Of a DNA stretch of 64,000 bases, positions 1 to 8,298 are shown piece after piece. The position numbers were made by a program, and so were the translations under genes. The DNA is from Streptomyces asiaticus (GTDB lineage Bacteria > Actinomycetota > Actinomycetes > Streptomycetales > Streptomycetaceae). The stretch's first letter is position 1; the number at the start of each line of letters is the position of its first letter. The stretch spans positions 5,518,001 to 5,582,000 of the forward strand of contig NZ_JAGSHX010000006.1 of the NCBI RefSeq assembly GCF_018138715.1, in the 5' to 3' direction. Under the pieces are notes generated by a model. It was not told the origin of the DNA. It saw nothing but the letters and a program-made list of their open reading frames with translations, and did not search any database.

Positions 1-465
1 GGCGCTTCGAGACCCCGGCACCTCGGCCACCCGGACCCCACGCGCGACCACCCGCGCCGTAGCACCGGAGGAGCGGGCCCGTGCGGCGTCCGGCAGCGGC
101 GTGGCCAGCACATCCACCCGGTCGCCGGGGTGCAGCAGCCGTACCGCCGCGGCGTCGGCGATCCGGACCGGCGCCGAGACCATGGCGGGGCTCGGGCCAC
201 CCCGCCGCTCCTCACCCGTGGGCGCGGGCGCGCGGGAGGACACCGCGTCCGTGTGCTCCCGGCCGGACGGCGCGGCGGCCGCGAGCGCGGCGGCCGTCAG
301 CGCGAGCCCGGCCGCCATCGCACGGCGGCGTCGCCGCACGGTCCGCCGCAGCCCGAATCCGCCGGTGCGCCTGGTGCGCCCGGTGCGCACCGGATCGAAG
401 CGGGGCACCGCACGGGCCGGGGGAGCGGAGCGGGGTAACGCGAGGGTGGGGGACGGATGGGACAT
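1..465 (-). CDS. SAF domain-containing (RcpC/CpaB-like) protein, C-terminus cut by window edge
   Basis: Reading from the ATG at 465 the frame stays open to base 1 (155 codons), so the gene is truncated by the window edge. The N-terminus is Arg/Pro-rich and cytoplasmic, followed by one Ala/Leu-rich membrane segment at about residues 50-66, then an extracytoplasmic part with the SAF signature (APVRIADAAAVRLLHPGDRV near residues 96-115). SAF proteins of this type resemble flagellar/pilus assembly chaperones such as CpaB/RcpC. In Streptomyces one commonly precedes mtnP on the same strand; I infer the same conserved block here, probably next to mscL outside the window. Codon 10 is TTA, which in Streptomyces would make translation depend on the bldA tRNA. 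The role is not known from sequence. Confidence 0.75.
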   Translation of the reverse strand, partial: MSHPSPTLALPRSAPPARAVPRFDPVRTGRTRRTGGFGLRRTVRRRRRAMAAGLALTAAALAAAAPSGREHTDAVSSRAPAPTGEERRGGPSPAMVSAPVRIADAAAVRLLHPGDRVDVLATPLPDAARARSSGATARVVARGVRVAEVPGSRSA

Positions 466-627
466 GGCACATCACCGCCTGCCGGGAGGGTCCGAGTGCT
501 TCTGGCCCCCTCACCATGCCCGCCCCCACCCGATCCCGCTCGGGCCTGTGGACGGCCACCGGGCTGTGGATAACTCGGCCACCCGAGCGAGCGACACCCG
601 CCCCGTCCGGCTGCCCCCGCACCGCGC

Positions 628-1473
628 CTACGGAAGCTCGATCCCCAGGTCCCAGCCGTCGTGGGCGTGGGTGCACAGGCAGTCCCGGGCGGAGGTCTCC
701 GGCAGCCTGCCCACCGCGTCGAAGAGCACCTCGCGCAGTCGGCCCACGTTCTCCCCGAAGACCTTCAGCACCTCGGTGTGGGTGACGCCCTCGCCGGTCT
801 CGACCCCCGCGTCCAGGTCGGTGACCAGCGTCAACGACGTGTAGCAGAGCCCCAGTTCACGGGCGAGTACCGCCTCCGGGTGGCCCGTCATGCCGACCAC
901 CGACCAGCCCTGCGCCGCATGCCAGCGCGATTCGGCGCGGGTCGAGAAGCGCGGCCCCTCGACGACGCACATCGTCCCGCCGTCCACCGGCTCCCAGCCG
1001 CGTCCGCGCGCCGCGTCCACGGCCGCCTTCCGGCCCACCGGGCAGTACGGGTCGGCGAATGTGGTGTGCACCACGTTCGGGATCCGGCCGTCCGGCAGCT
1101 GCTCGCCGTCGAAGTAGGTCTGCGTACGCCCCTTGGTACGGTCCACCAGCTGGTCCGGGACGAGCAGCGTGCCGGGTCCGTACTCCGGCTGAAGCCCGCC
1201 GACCGCGCACGGGCCGAAGACCTGCCGCACCCCGAGCGAGCGCAGGGCCCAGAGGTTGGCACGGTAGTTGATGCGGTGTGGCGGCAGATGGTGCTTGCGG
1301 CCGTGCCGCGGGAGGAAGGCGACCCGGCGCCCCTCGATGTCGCCGAGGACGAGCGAGTCGCTCGGCGCCCCATAGGGAGTCTCCACGGTGATCTCGGTCA
1401 CGTCGTCGAGGAACGTGTAGAACCCCGATCCCCCGATGACCCCTATGTCTGCTTGCCTGCTGGTCTCGACCAT
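628..1473 (-). CDS. mtnP: S-methyl-5'-thioadenosine phosphorylase
   Basis: A 281-aa cytoplasmic enzyme of the PNP/MTAP family that splits methylthioadenosine (by-product of polyamine and quorum-signal synthesis) with phosphate into adenine and methylthioribose-1-phosphate. The N-terminus has the family phosphate-binding motif GVIGGSGFY (residues 11-19), followed by HRINYRANLWAL and, in the second half, a MTGHPEAVLARELGLCY block that contacts substrate. Length fits the family. The ATG at 1473 is used because the homologous region begins immediately. A strong hairpin at 1505-1546 separates it from the upstream fmdB-type gene, so it probably has its own promoter in the 1474-1504 region or is read through. 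Discrimination from other purine-specific PNP members is by overall similarity only. Confidence 0.9.
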   Translation of the reverse strand: MVETSRQADIGVIGGSGFYTFLDDVTEITVETPYGAPSDSLVLGDIEGRRVAFLPRHGRKHHLPPHRINYRANLWALRSLGVRQVFGPCAVGGLQPEYGPGTLLVPDQLVDRTKGRTQTYFDGEQLPDGRIPNVVHTTFADPYCPVGRKAAVDAARGRGWEPVDGGTMCVVEGPRFSTRAESRWHAAQGWSVVGMTGHPEAVLARELGLCYTSLTLVTDLDAGVETGEGVTHTEVLKVFGENVGRLREVLFDAVGRLPETSARDCLCTHAHDGWDLGIELP

Positions 1474-1504
1474 GTGATCACCCTAGCCATCCGCGCCCGC
1501 GCGA

Positions 1505-1546
1505 ACGACACCCCGCCGCCTCCCGGGGGAGGCGGCGGGGTGTCGT
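1505..1546 (-). terminator. hairpin terminator between the FmdB-type gene and mtnP
   Basis: A near-perfect 20-bp stem (1505-1524 with 1527-1546) with a minimal loop, extremely GC-rich. It lies 27 nt after the stop of the FmdB-type gene and before mtnP on the same strand. No T-run follows, which is usual for Streptomyces terminators. Confidence 0.75.
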
Positions 1547-1572
1547 TGAAGCCGAGGAACCAGGCGGCCGGA

Positions 1573-1929
1573 TCAGGCGGCCGAGCTCGACGTCGAGGAC
1601 GACGAAGACGCCGAGGAGGGCGTCGACGACGAAGACGTCGAGGAAGAGGAGTCCGAGGACGAAGACGAGTCCGAGGACGAGGAGGACGACGAGCCGGAGC
1701 TGTCGCTCTTCGCCGCCGGCTTGCTGGAGCCGCCGCTCGAGCTGCTGGAGGAGGAGCGGCTGTCGTTCCGGTAGAAGCCGGAGCCCTTGAACACGATGCC
1801 GACCGCCGAGAACACCTTCTTCAGGCGTCCCTTGCAGTTGGGGCACTCGGTGAGCGCGTCGTCGCTGAACTTCTGCACCGCCTCGAGGCCCTCGCCGCAC
1901 TCGGTGCACTGGTACTGATAGGTCGGCAC
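1573..1929 (-). CDS. FmdB family zinc-ribbon protein with long Ser/Asp tail
   Basis: An FmdB-type small regulatory/zinc-ribbon protein of 118 aa. I use the GTG at 1929 because an AGGAGG ribosome site sits six bases upstream and homologs begin MPTYQYQC; an ATG at 1956 lies inside the CIRCE-like operator. Two CxxC knuckles (CTEC near residue 8, CPNC near 31) form the zinc ribbon, and the following VFSAVGIVFKGSGFYRND is the conserved end of the FmdB domain. The remaining ~65 residues are almost pure Ser with Asp, Gly, Thr and a few Lys, a disordered tail much longer than is typical. Family function is poorly known (formamidase regulator is the historical name). Heat-shock-type regulation is suggested by the operator upstream. 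Confidence 0.88.
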   Translation of the reverse strand: MPTYQYQCTECGEGLEAVQKFSDDALTECPNCKGRLKKVFSAVGIVFKGSGFYRNDSRSSSSSSSGGSSKPAAKSDSSGSSSSSSSDSSSSSDSSSSTSSSSTPSSASSSSSTSSSAA

Positions 1930-1939
1930 GTTCTTCCTC

Positions 1940-1966
1940 CTGGCACTCTCACTCAATGAGTGCTAA
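1940..1966 (-). promoter_or_regulatory. CIRCE-like operator (HrcA site) ahead of the FmdB-type gene
   Basis: Read on the minus strand the site is TTAGCACTC, 9 nt, GAGTGCCAG. The CIRCE consensus is TTAGCACTC-N9-GAGTGCTAA: the first half matches 9/9, the second 7/9, with exact spacing. It ends about one turn before the GTG at 1929 and abuts the AGGAGG ribosome site, a position typical of CIRCE in groES leaders. Confidence 0.8.
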
Positions 1967-2062
1967 CGACGCTCCATAGTGCAGTATTCCCGCGCGTCAG
2001 TCCACTGGGGCGAGACATGCGGTGATCGAACACACCGCCCGAGGCGGCCTCCTACTGGCCCC

Positions 2063-3550
2063 TCAACCCGCTCCCGTGCCCAGCCAGCCCGCCAGCTTGC
2101 CGCCCCGGCCCACCGCCCGCAGCCGCCGCTCCGCCGCGTCGCGCACCGGGTCCGTGGCCACCACCAGCAGCTCGTCGCCGCGCCGCAGCACCGTCGAGGG
2201 CAGCGGTACGAAGCTGGTCTCGTCCCGGACCACCAGGGTGACCGCGGCCCCCGGGGGCAGCCGCAGCTCGCCGACCTCGACGCCGTGCATCTTGGACGAC
2301 CGGGGGATCGACACCGACAGCAGGTGACCGCGCAGCCGCTCCAGTGGCGCCGACTCGATGCCCAGGTCGGCCGGCTCGGGCTCCTCGAGCCGCAGCCGGG
2401 GGGCGAGCCAGGGCAGCGTCGGCCCCTGGACCAGGGTGTAGACGATCACCAGCACGAAGACGATGTTGAAGATCCGGCGGCTGTCGGGCACATCGCTGAC
2501 CACCGGGATGGTCGCCAGCACGATCGGCACCGCCCCGCGCAGCCCCGCCCAGGACAGCAGCGCCTTCTCCCGCCAGGGCAGCCGGAACGGCGCCGTGCTG
2601 ACCAGGACCGACACCGGGCGGGCCACCACGGTCAGCACCAGCCCCACCGCGAGGGCGGGCAGGATGTCATCGCCCAGCTCATGCGGGGTGACCAGCAGCC
2701 CCAGCAGGACGAACATCCCGATCTGGGCGAGCCAGCCCAGCCCCTCGGCGAAGCCGCGCGTCGCCGGCCAGTGCGGCAGCCGTGCGTTGCCCATGATGAG
2801 CGAGGCGAGGTAGACGGCGAGGAAGCCGGACCCGTGCGCCAGCGAACCCGCCGCATAGGCGGTCACCGCGATGGCGATCACCGCGATCGGGTACAGACCC
2901 GAGGCGGGCAGCGCCACATGCCGCAGGCCGTAGGCGCCCAGCCAGCCGACCGCGATGCCGATCACCGCGCCGATCGCCAGCTCCAGGGCGATCGTGCCGA
3001 TCAGGGAGTACCAGGAATCCATGGGGCCCTGGCTGGAGAAGGCGACCACCAGGATCACCACAGGGGCGTCGTTGAAGCCCGACTCGGCCTCCAGGACGCC
3101 CGTGAGCCGCTTGGGCAGCGGCACCGTGCGCAGCACCGAGAAGACCGCCGCCGCGTCCGTGGACGACACCACCGCGCCGATGATCAGCGCCTGCCGCCAG
3201 TCCAGTCCCACCAGGTAGTGCCCTGCCGCCGCGGTGATCCCCACGCTGACCGCGACGCCCACGGTGGACAGGACGGCGGCCGCCGGCAGGGCGGGTTTGA
3301 TCTCGCCCCACTTCGTGCCCAGACCGCCTTCGGCCAGGATGACGACCAGCGCGGCGTAGCCGAGGATCTGCGTCAGTTCAGCGTCGTTGAAGGTGACGCC
3401 GATCCCGTCCGTGCCGATGGCGACGCCGATCCCGAGATAGATCAGCAGCGTGGGCAGTCCACTGCGTGATGACACCCTTACGGCCGCCACCGCGACGAGC
3501 AGGACGAGGGAGCAGATCAACAGCAGTTCATTGAGGTGGTGAACAGTCAG
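2063..3550 (-). CDS. potassium/proton antiporter (CPA1, NhaP2-like, with C-terminal TrkA_C domain)
   Basis: A polytopic membrane antiporter exchanging monovalent cations (probably K+) for protons. About 11-13 hydrophobic segments fill residues 1-390; the ion-translocation region shows SGFNDAPVVILV in the middle. After the last segment a soluble ~90-residue domain (GVEVGELRLPPGAAV, then RRGDELLVVATDPVRDAAERRL) resembles a TrkA_C/RCK_C regulatory domain. The first standard start is TTG at 3520, but the homologous N-terminus (TVHHLNELLLICS) extends to a CTG at 3550 with a GAAAGGG ribosome site upstream; I annotate from the CTG. It is divergent from the penicillin acylase gene across a 250-bp gap. 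Ion specificity is inferred from the family name. Confidence 0.85.
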   Translation of the reverse strand: MTVHHLNELLLICSLVLLVAVAAVRVSSRSGLPTLLIYLGIGVAIGTDGIGVTFNDAELTQILGYAALVVILAEGGLGTKWGEIKPALPAAAVLSTVGVAVSVGITAAAGHYLVGLDWRQALIIGAVVSSTDAAAVFSVLRTVPLPKRLTGVLEAESGFNDAPVVILVVAFSSQGPMDSWYSLIGTIALELAIGAVIGIAVGWLGAYGLRHVALPASGLYPIAVIAIAVTAYAAGSLAHGSGFLAVYLASLIMGNARLPHWPATRGFAEGLGWLAQIGMFVLLGLLVTPHELGDDILPALAVGLVLTVVARPVSVLVSTAPFRLPWREKALLSWAGLRGAVPIVLATIPVVSDVPDSRRIFNIVFVLVIVYTLVQGPTLPWLAPRLRLEEPEPADLGIESAPLERLRGHLLSVSIPRSSKMHGVEVGELRLPPGAAVTLVVRDETSFVPLPSTVLRRGDELLVVATDPVRDAAERRLRAVGRGGKLAGWLGTGAG

Positions 3551-3802
3551 GGGCCGACCCTTTCTCGCGGGAGCGGAGGGAACGCTGCGAAGGGGTCCCC
3601 ACCGACCGGAACTTCATTGCCTTATCTAACATTTTACGGGATCTTGACGCGAGCCTCCCACGGGAAGGCTTCACCGAGGTGTACGAGCCCGGGCGGTGGC
3701 CGGTGCAGGACGTCAGTCATGACTCCGCGTAGGGGCGGCGACAGCGCTGCGCCTATGGTTGCTCCAGCACTCCAGGTTCACCCTGCCCCTCGAAGGACAG
3801 CG

Positions 3803-6571
3803 ATGCCCGCCAACACAACCGGCTCTTCTCCCAAAAAGAAGAAGAGCCGACGTCTCCGCCTGATCGTGATCGCAGTCGTGCTGCTGCTCGTCGGGGGCGT
3901 CGGCTACGGCGCGTACTGGAGCATCAGTACCGTTCGAGCCTCATTCCCGGAGACCACGGGATCGCTGCAGCTGAAGGGGTTGTCCGGCCCCGTGCAGGTC
4001 AAACGTGACGGCTACGGGATACCTCAGATCTACGCCGGTACCTCCGAGGACCTCTTCCGCGCCCAGGGGTTCGTCCAGGCCCAGGACCGCTTCTGGGAGA
4101 TGGACGTCCGCCGCCATATGACCGCGGGCCGGCTCTCGGAGATGTTTGGTTCCGGCCAGGTGGAGACCGACGCGTTCCTGCGCACCATGGGCTGGCACCG
4201 GGTGGCCAAGCAGGAGTACGACACCAAGGTGTCGGCCTCGACCAAGAAGTATCTGCGGGCCTACTCCGACGGCGTCAACGCCTACCTCAAGGACCACCAA
4301 GGGGACGCGCTGTCGGTCGAGTACGCGGCCCTGGACTTCAAGAACGACGGCTACAAGCCCGAGAAGTGGACCCCGGTCGACTCGTTGGCGTGGCTGAAGG
4401 CGATGGCCTGGGACCTGCGCGGCAACATGCAGGACGAGGTGGACCGCGCCCTGGCTTCCAACCGGCTCAGCGCCAAGCAGATAGACGAGCTCTACCCCTC
4501 CTACCCGTACAGCCGGAACAAGCCGATCGTCCAGGGCGGCGCCGTCAGCGAGGTCACGGACGAGTTCGACCCCAAGGGCACCCCGGCCGGCTCCACGAGC
4601 GGTACGGGCGGCACCGGCTCGGTGGGCGGAGGGGCCACCGGGGCCGCTCAGGGGCTTCAGACGCAGCTGTCCTCGCTCTCCAAGACCCTGGACGACGTCC
4701 CGGCGCTGCTGGGCCCGAACGGGACCGGTATCGGCTCCAACTCGTGGGTGGTCTCCGGCAAGTACACGACGACCGGCAAGCCGCTGCTCGCCAACGACCC
4801 GCACCTGGCGCCCCAGCTGCCGTCCGTCTGGTACCAGATGGGGCTGCACTGCAAGCAGGTCACCAGCGAGTGTCCGTTCGACGCGGCGGGCTTCACCTTC
4901 GCCGGTCTGCCCGGTGTGGTCATAGGTCACAATCAGGACATCAGCTGGGGCATGACCAACCTCGGCGCCGACGTCAGCGACCTGTACCTGGAGAAGGTCA
5001 CCTCCGACGGCTATCTCTACGACGGCAAGCAGCTCCCGTTCACCACCCGCGAGGAGACCATCAAGGTCGCGGGCGGCGCGAGCCGTAAGATCACCGTCCG
5101 CACCACCAACAACGGCCCGATCGTCTCCGACCGCGACGACGAGCTCGCCGGCGTCGGTAAGAGCGCCCCGGTGGGCTCCGGCGCCGATGACGTGGCCCCC
5201 GACCGCGGCGACGGCTACGCGGTGGCGCTGAAGTGGACCGCGCTGAACCCGTCCAACACCATGGACTCGGTCTTCAAGCTCAACACCGCCAAGAACTTCA
5301 GCGACTTCCGTAAGGCGGCCCGCGACTTCGCGGTCCCCTCCCAGAACCTCATCTACGCCGACACCAAGGGCAACATCGGCTATCAGGCGCCCGGTCAGAT
5401 CCCGGTGCGCTCCAAGGGCGACGGCCGCTATCCGGCGCCCGGCTGGGACTCGCGCTACAAGTGGAGCAAGTACATTCCGCAGTCGGCGCTGCCCTGGGAG
5501 CTCAACCCCGACCGCGGCTATATCGTCACCGCCAACCAGGCCGTCATAGACAAGAAGAACTACCCGTATCTGCTGACCGACGACTGGGGCTACGGCGCGC
5601 GGAGCCAGCGCATCACCGACCTCATCGAGTCGAAGGTCAAGGACGGCGGGAAGATCTCCACGGACGACATGCAGTCCCTTCAGATGGACAACAGCAGCGA
5701 GATCGCCAAGCTGCTGACGCCCTATCTGCTGAAGATCGAGGTCAAGGACGACTACGTACGCGAGGCCCAGAAGCTGCTGGAGAGCTGGGACTACACCCAG
5801 GACTCGGACTCGGCGGCCGCCGCGTACTTCAACGCCGTCTGGCGCAACACTCTCAAGCTGGCCTTCGGCGACAAGCTTCCCAAGGAGCTGCGGGTCAAGG
5901 GGGAGTGCCTGCGGGTGCGCCCGGCCGACGACTCGGGTCCGCTGGAGGACCTGAACGGCAACGCCCGGCTGGTGCGCGAATGCGGTAGGCGCGACCCCGA
6001 CATGGCCCAGCCCGACGGCGGCGACCGCTGGTACGAGGTCGTGCGCGAGATCATCAAGGACCCGGAGAACGACTGGTGGAAGACGGCGGGCACCCGCAAC
6101 AAGCCCGGCGCCACCAACCGTGACGAGCTGCTGGGGCAGGCCATGCGGGCCGCGCGCTCGGAGCTCACCGCCAAGCTGGGCAAGGACATCAACAGCTGGA
6201 GCTGGGGCCGGCTGCATCGGCTGACGCTGAAGAACCAGACCCTGGGCACGGACGGTCCCGGCGTGGTGCAGTGGCTCCTCAACCGGGGCCCGTGGAACCT
6301 CTCCGGCGGCGAGGCGGCGGTCAACGCCACCGGCTGGAACGCAGCGGGCGGCTACGACGTCACCTGGGTCCCCTCGATGCGGATGGTCGTCAACCTCGAC
6401 AACCTCGACAAGTCGCGCTGGATCAACCTCACCGGCGCCTCCGGCCACGCCTACAACGCGCACTACACGGACCAGACCGAGAAGTGGGCGAAGGGCGAGC
6501 TGCTGCCCTGGGCGTTCAACAAGAGCGCCGTGGACAAGTCGACGGAGGACGAGCTGGCGCTCACCCCGTAG
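3803..6571 (+). CDS. penicillin acylase family protein (Ntn hydrolase)
   Basis: A 922-aa member of the penicillin/cephalosporin/aculeacin acylase family, which hydrolyses amide bonds of acylated substrates such as beta-lactams, lipopeptides or acyl-homoserine lactones. A Lys-rich start followed by one hydrophobic segment (residues ~20-42) anchors or exports it. The alpha part carries RDGYGIPQIYA and AQDRFWEMDVRRH. The autoprocessing site is G|SNSW: Ser312 would become the N-terminal nucleophile of the beta chain, followed by LLANDPHL, and FAGLPGVVIGHNQDISWGMTN further on. A Gly/Ser/Thr-rich linker near residues 250-280 is the probable spacer peptide. The ATG at 3803 is chosen because an earlier in-frame start (3536) would add ~90 residues of non-homologous sequence over the divergent promoter region. 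Substrate cannot be told from sequence. Confidence 0.88.
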   Translation: MPANTTGSSPKKKKSRRLRLIVIAVVLLLVGGVGYGAYWSISTVRASFPETTGSLQLKGLSGPVQVKRDGYGIPQIYAGTSEDLFRAQGFVQAQDRFWEMDVRRHMTAGRLSEMFGSGQVETDAFLRTMGWHRVAKQEYDTKVSASTKKYLRAYSDGVNAYLKDHQGDALSVEYAALDFKNDGYKPEKWTPVDSLAWLKAMAWDLRGNMQDEVDRALASNRLSAKQIDELYPSYPYSRNKPIVQGGAVSEVTDEFDPKGTPAGSTSGTGGTGSVGGGATGAAQGLQTQLSSLSKTLDDVPALLGPNGTGIGSNSWVVSGKYTTTGKPLLANDPHLAPQLPSVWYQMGLHCKQVTSECPFDAAGFTFAGLPGVVIGHNQDISWGMTNLGADVSDLYLEKVTSDGYLYDGKQLPFTTREETIKVAGGASRKITVRTTNNGPIVSDRDDELAGVGKSAPVGSGADDVAPDRGDGYAVALKWTALNPSNTMDSVFKLNTAKNFSDFRKAARDFAVPSQNLIYADTKGNIGYQAPGQIPVRSKGDGRYPAPGWDSRYKWSKYIPQSALPWELNPDRGYIVTANQAVIDKKNYPYLLTDDWGYGARSQRITDLIESKVKDGGKISTDDMQSLQMDNSSEIAKLLTPYLLKIEVKDDYVREAQKLLESWDYTQDSDSAAAAYFNAVWRNTLKLAFGDKLPKELRVKGECLRVRPADDSGPLEDLNGNARLVRECGRRDPDMAQPDGGDRWYEVVREIIKDPENDWWKTAGTRNKPGATNRDELLGQAMRAARSELTAKLGKDINSWSWGRLHRLTLKNQTLGTDGPGVVQWLLNRGPWNLSGGEAAVNATGWNAAGGYDVTWVPSMRMVVNLDNLDKSRWINLTGASGHAYNAHYTDQTEKWAKGELLPWAFNKSAVDKSTEDELALTP

Positions 6572-6583
6572 CGATCCATGGAG

Positions 6584-6646
6584 CACCGGGGGCCCCGCAC
6601 GGGCCCCGAAGGGCCCGGTGGCCGTCTGAGGGGCGTTTCCGCCCCC
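6584..6646. terminator. nested hairpins in convergent gap
   Basis: Between the convergent acylase and cyclo-ligase genes. CACCGGG at 6584 pairs with CCCGGTG ending 6620, enclosing a second GGGGCCC/GGGCCCC stem; a third small hairpin (GGGGCG, TTTC loop) follows at 6630. Likely a bidirectional terminator. Confidence 0.55.
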
Positions 6647-6706
6647 GGACGGCCCCCGGGCCCGTTCGACCCTCGCGGCCCCGCCGACAGGCGCCTCCGG
6701 GCGCCT

Positions 6707-7309
6707 TCAGCGGGGCCGTGGCGTGAAGCGGTGGAGGCCCGACGGCATCACCGCCGCGTGCACCGGACGGTCGTGGGCCTCCTGGGGCACCTCGTCCAGC
6801 AGTTCGCCGTCGTACAGCAGCACCACCAGCGCCGGATCGGCCCCCGCCGCAGCCAGTCGGGCCAGCACCCGGTCGTACGAGCCGCCGCCGCGGCCCAGCC
6901 GCATCCCGCGCCGGTCCACCGCGAGCCCGGGCAGCAGCACCACGTCCGCCCCGGTCACCGCCCCGGGGCCGAGCCGCGGCCCCTCGGGCTCCAGCAGGCC
7001 GCGCCGGGCGGGCGTCAGCCGACCGGGCCCCTCGTCCTCGCCCCAGTCGAGATCGTCGTCCTCGAGCAGCACCGGAAGCAGCACCCGGACCCCGCGGGCG
7101 CGCAGGGCCTCCCTCAGGGCGTGCGTACCGGGCTCGCCGCCCATGGACACATAGGCCGCCACCGTGGCCGCCCCGGCGAGCTCGGGAAGCTCCAGGGCGC
7201 GACACGCCAGAGCGGCGCCGGCCGTCTCGATGTCATCCGCCGTCAACCTGGACCTCATCGTCAGGTGACGTCTCCGCAACGCGCGCTTACTAGCGTCGGT
7301 GTTGATCAC
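6707..7309 (-). CDS. 5-formyltetrahydrofolate cyclo-ligase
   Basis: A 200-aa cytoplasmic ATP-dependent enzyme converting 5-formyl-THF to 5,10-methenyl-THF. The N-terminus KRALRRRHLTMRSRLT is the basic start typical of the family. Gly-rich ATP/folate motif LPGLAVDRRGMRLGRGGGSYDRVLA lies near residues 125-150 (the GxGxGxYD core is RLGRGGGSYDR), and a late conserved VLLYDGELLDEVPQEAHDRPV follows. GTG at 7309 starts the homologous part. It is divergent from galU with only 82 bp between starts, so the two promoters share this short gap. Confidence 0.9.
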   Translation of the reverse strand: MINTDASKRALRRRHLTMRSRLTADDIETAGAALACRALELPELAGAATVAAYVSMGGEPGTHALREALRARGVRVLLPVLLEDDDLDWGEDEGPGRLTPARRGLLEPEGPRLGPGAVTGADVVLLPGLAVDRRGMRLGRGGGSYDRVLARLAAAGADPALVVLLYDGELLDEVPQEAHDRPVHAAVMPSGLHRFTPRPR

Positions 7310-7391
7310 TGGGTGCGCAATCTCCCTGTCTCATGCCATATTCACCGAATACTCATCATCTGTCCCAAAGGCACCGGATAGGGTTCGGTAC

Positions 7392-8294
7392 ATGACTCAA
7401 TCGCGTACTCGGATCACCAAGGCTGTCATCCCTGCCGCGGGGCTCGGAACCCGCTTTCTTCCGGCCACCAAGGCCACCCCCAAGGAGATGCTGCCGGTCG
7501 TCGACAAGCCGGCGATCCAGTACGTCGTCGAGGAAGCAGTCACCGCCGGACTGTCCGACGTCCTCATGATCACCGGTCGTAACAAGCGGCCCCTGGAAGA
7601 CCACTTCGACCGCAACTACGAGCTCGAAGAGGCCCTGACCCGTAAGGGCGACGAGACCCGACTCGCCCGCGTCCAGGAGTCCAGCGACCTGGCGACCATG
7701 CACTACGTCCGCCAGGGAGACCCCAGGGGGCTCGGCCATGCCGTGCTCTGTGCCGCCCCGCACGTCGGTGATCAGCCCTTTGCCGTCCTCCTCGGCGACG
7801 ACCTCATTGATGCCCGCGACCCGCTACTGGCCCGCATGGTCGACGTTCAGGAGCAGCATGGCGGCAGCGTCATCGCCCTGATGGAGGTGGACCCGGCACA
7901 GATCCACCTCTATGGCTGCGCGGCCGTCAAGCCGACGGTGGACGACGATGTCGTCCAGGTCACCGGCCTGGTCGAGAAGCCCGACCCCGCGGACGCGCCC
8001 AGCAACTACGCCGTCATCGGCCGCTATGTGCTCGACCCGGCCGTCTTCGGGGTGCTGCGCGAGACCGAGCCGGGCCGCGGTGGCGAGATCCAGCTCACCG
8101 ACGCCCTTCAGGCGCTAGCCTCCAGTCCGGACCTCGGCGGCCCGGTGCACGGGGTCGTCTTCAAGGGGCGCCGTTACGACACAGGCGACCGTGGCGACTA
8201 TCTGCGTGCCATTGTCAGACTCGCGTGCGAACGTGAAGACCTGGGCCCGGAGTTCCGGGATTGGCTTCGCAGTTACGTCACCGAGGAGATGTAG
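7392..8294 (+). CDS. galU: UTP–glucose-1-phosphate uridylyltransferase
   Basis: A 300-aa nucleotidyltransferase making UDP-glucose from UTP and glucose-1-phosphate for trehalose, glycolipid and wall polysaccharide synthesis. The nucleotide-binding signature AAGLGTRFLPATKATPKE is at residues 13-30, the active-site loop AVLLGDDLIDA follows mid-protein, and VTGLVEKPDP and FKGRRYDTGDRGDYLRA are family-specific. ATG 7392 starts MTQSRTRITKAVIPAAG; a TAGGGT -10-like box lies only 7 nt upstream, so the mRNA could be leaderless. moeA begins 4 nt after the stop, so the two are co-transcribed. Confidence 0.95.
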   Translation: MTQSRTRITKAVIPAAGLGTRFLPATKATPKEMLPVVDKPAIQYVVEEAVTAGLSDVLMITGRNKRPLEDHFDRNYELEEALTRKGDETRLARVQESSDLATMHYVRQGDPRGLGHAVLCAAPHVGDQPFAVLLGDDLIDARDPLLARMVDVQEQHGGSVIALMEVDPAQIHLYGCAAVKPTVDDDVVQVTGLVEKPDPADAPSNYAVIGRYVLDPAVFGVLRETEPGRGGEIQLTDALQALASSPDLGGPVHGVVFKGRRYDTGDRGDYLRAIVRLACEREDLGPEFRDWLRSYVTEEM

Positions 8295-8298
8295 CACC

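Noticed and set aside
3941..6586. 881-aa antisense frame over the penicillin acylase
   Set aside because: GC-driven shadow with Val/Leu/Gly/Arg composition, no ribosome site and no domain; the sense gene is clear.
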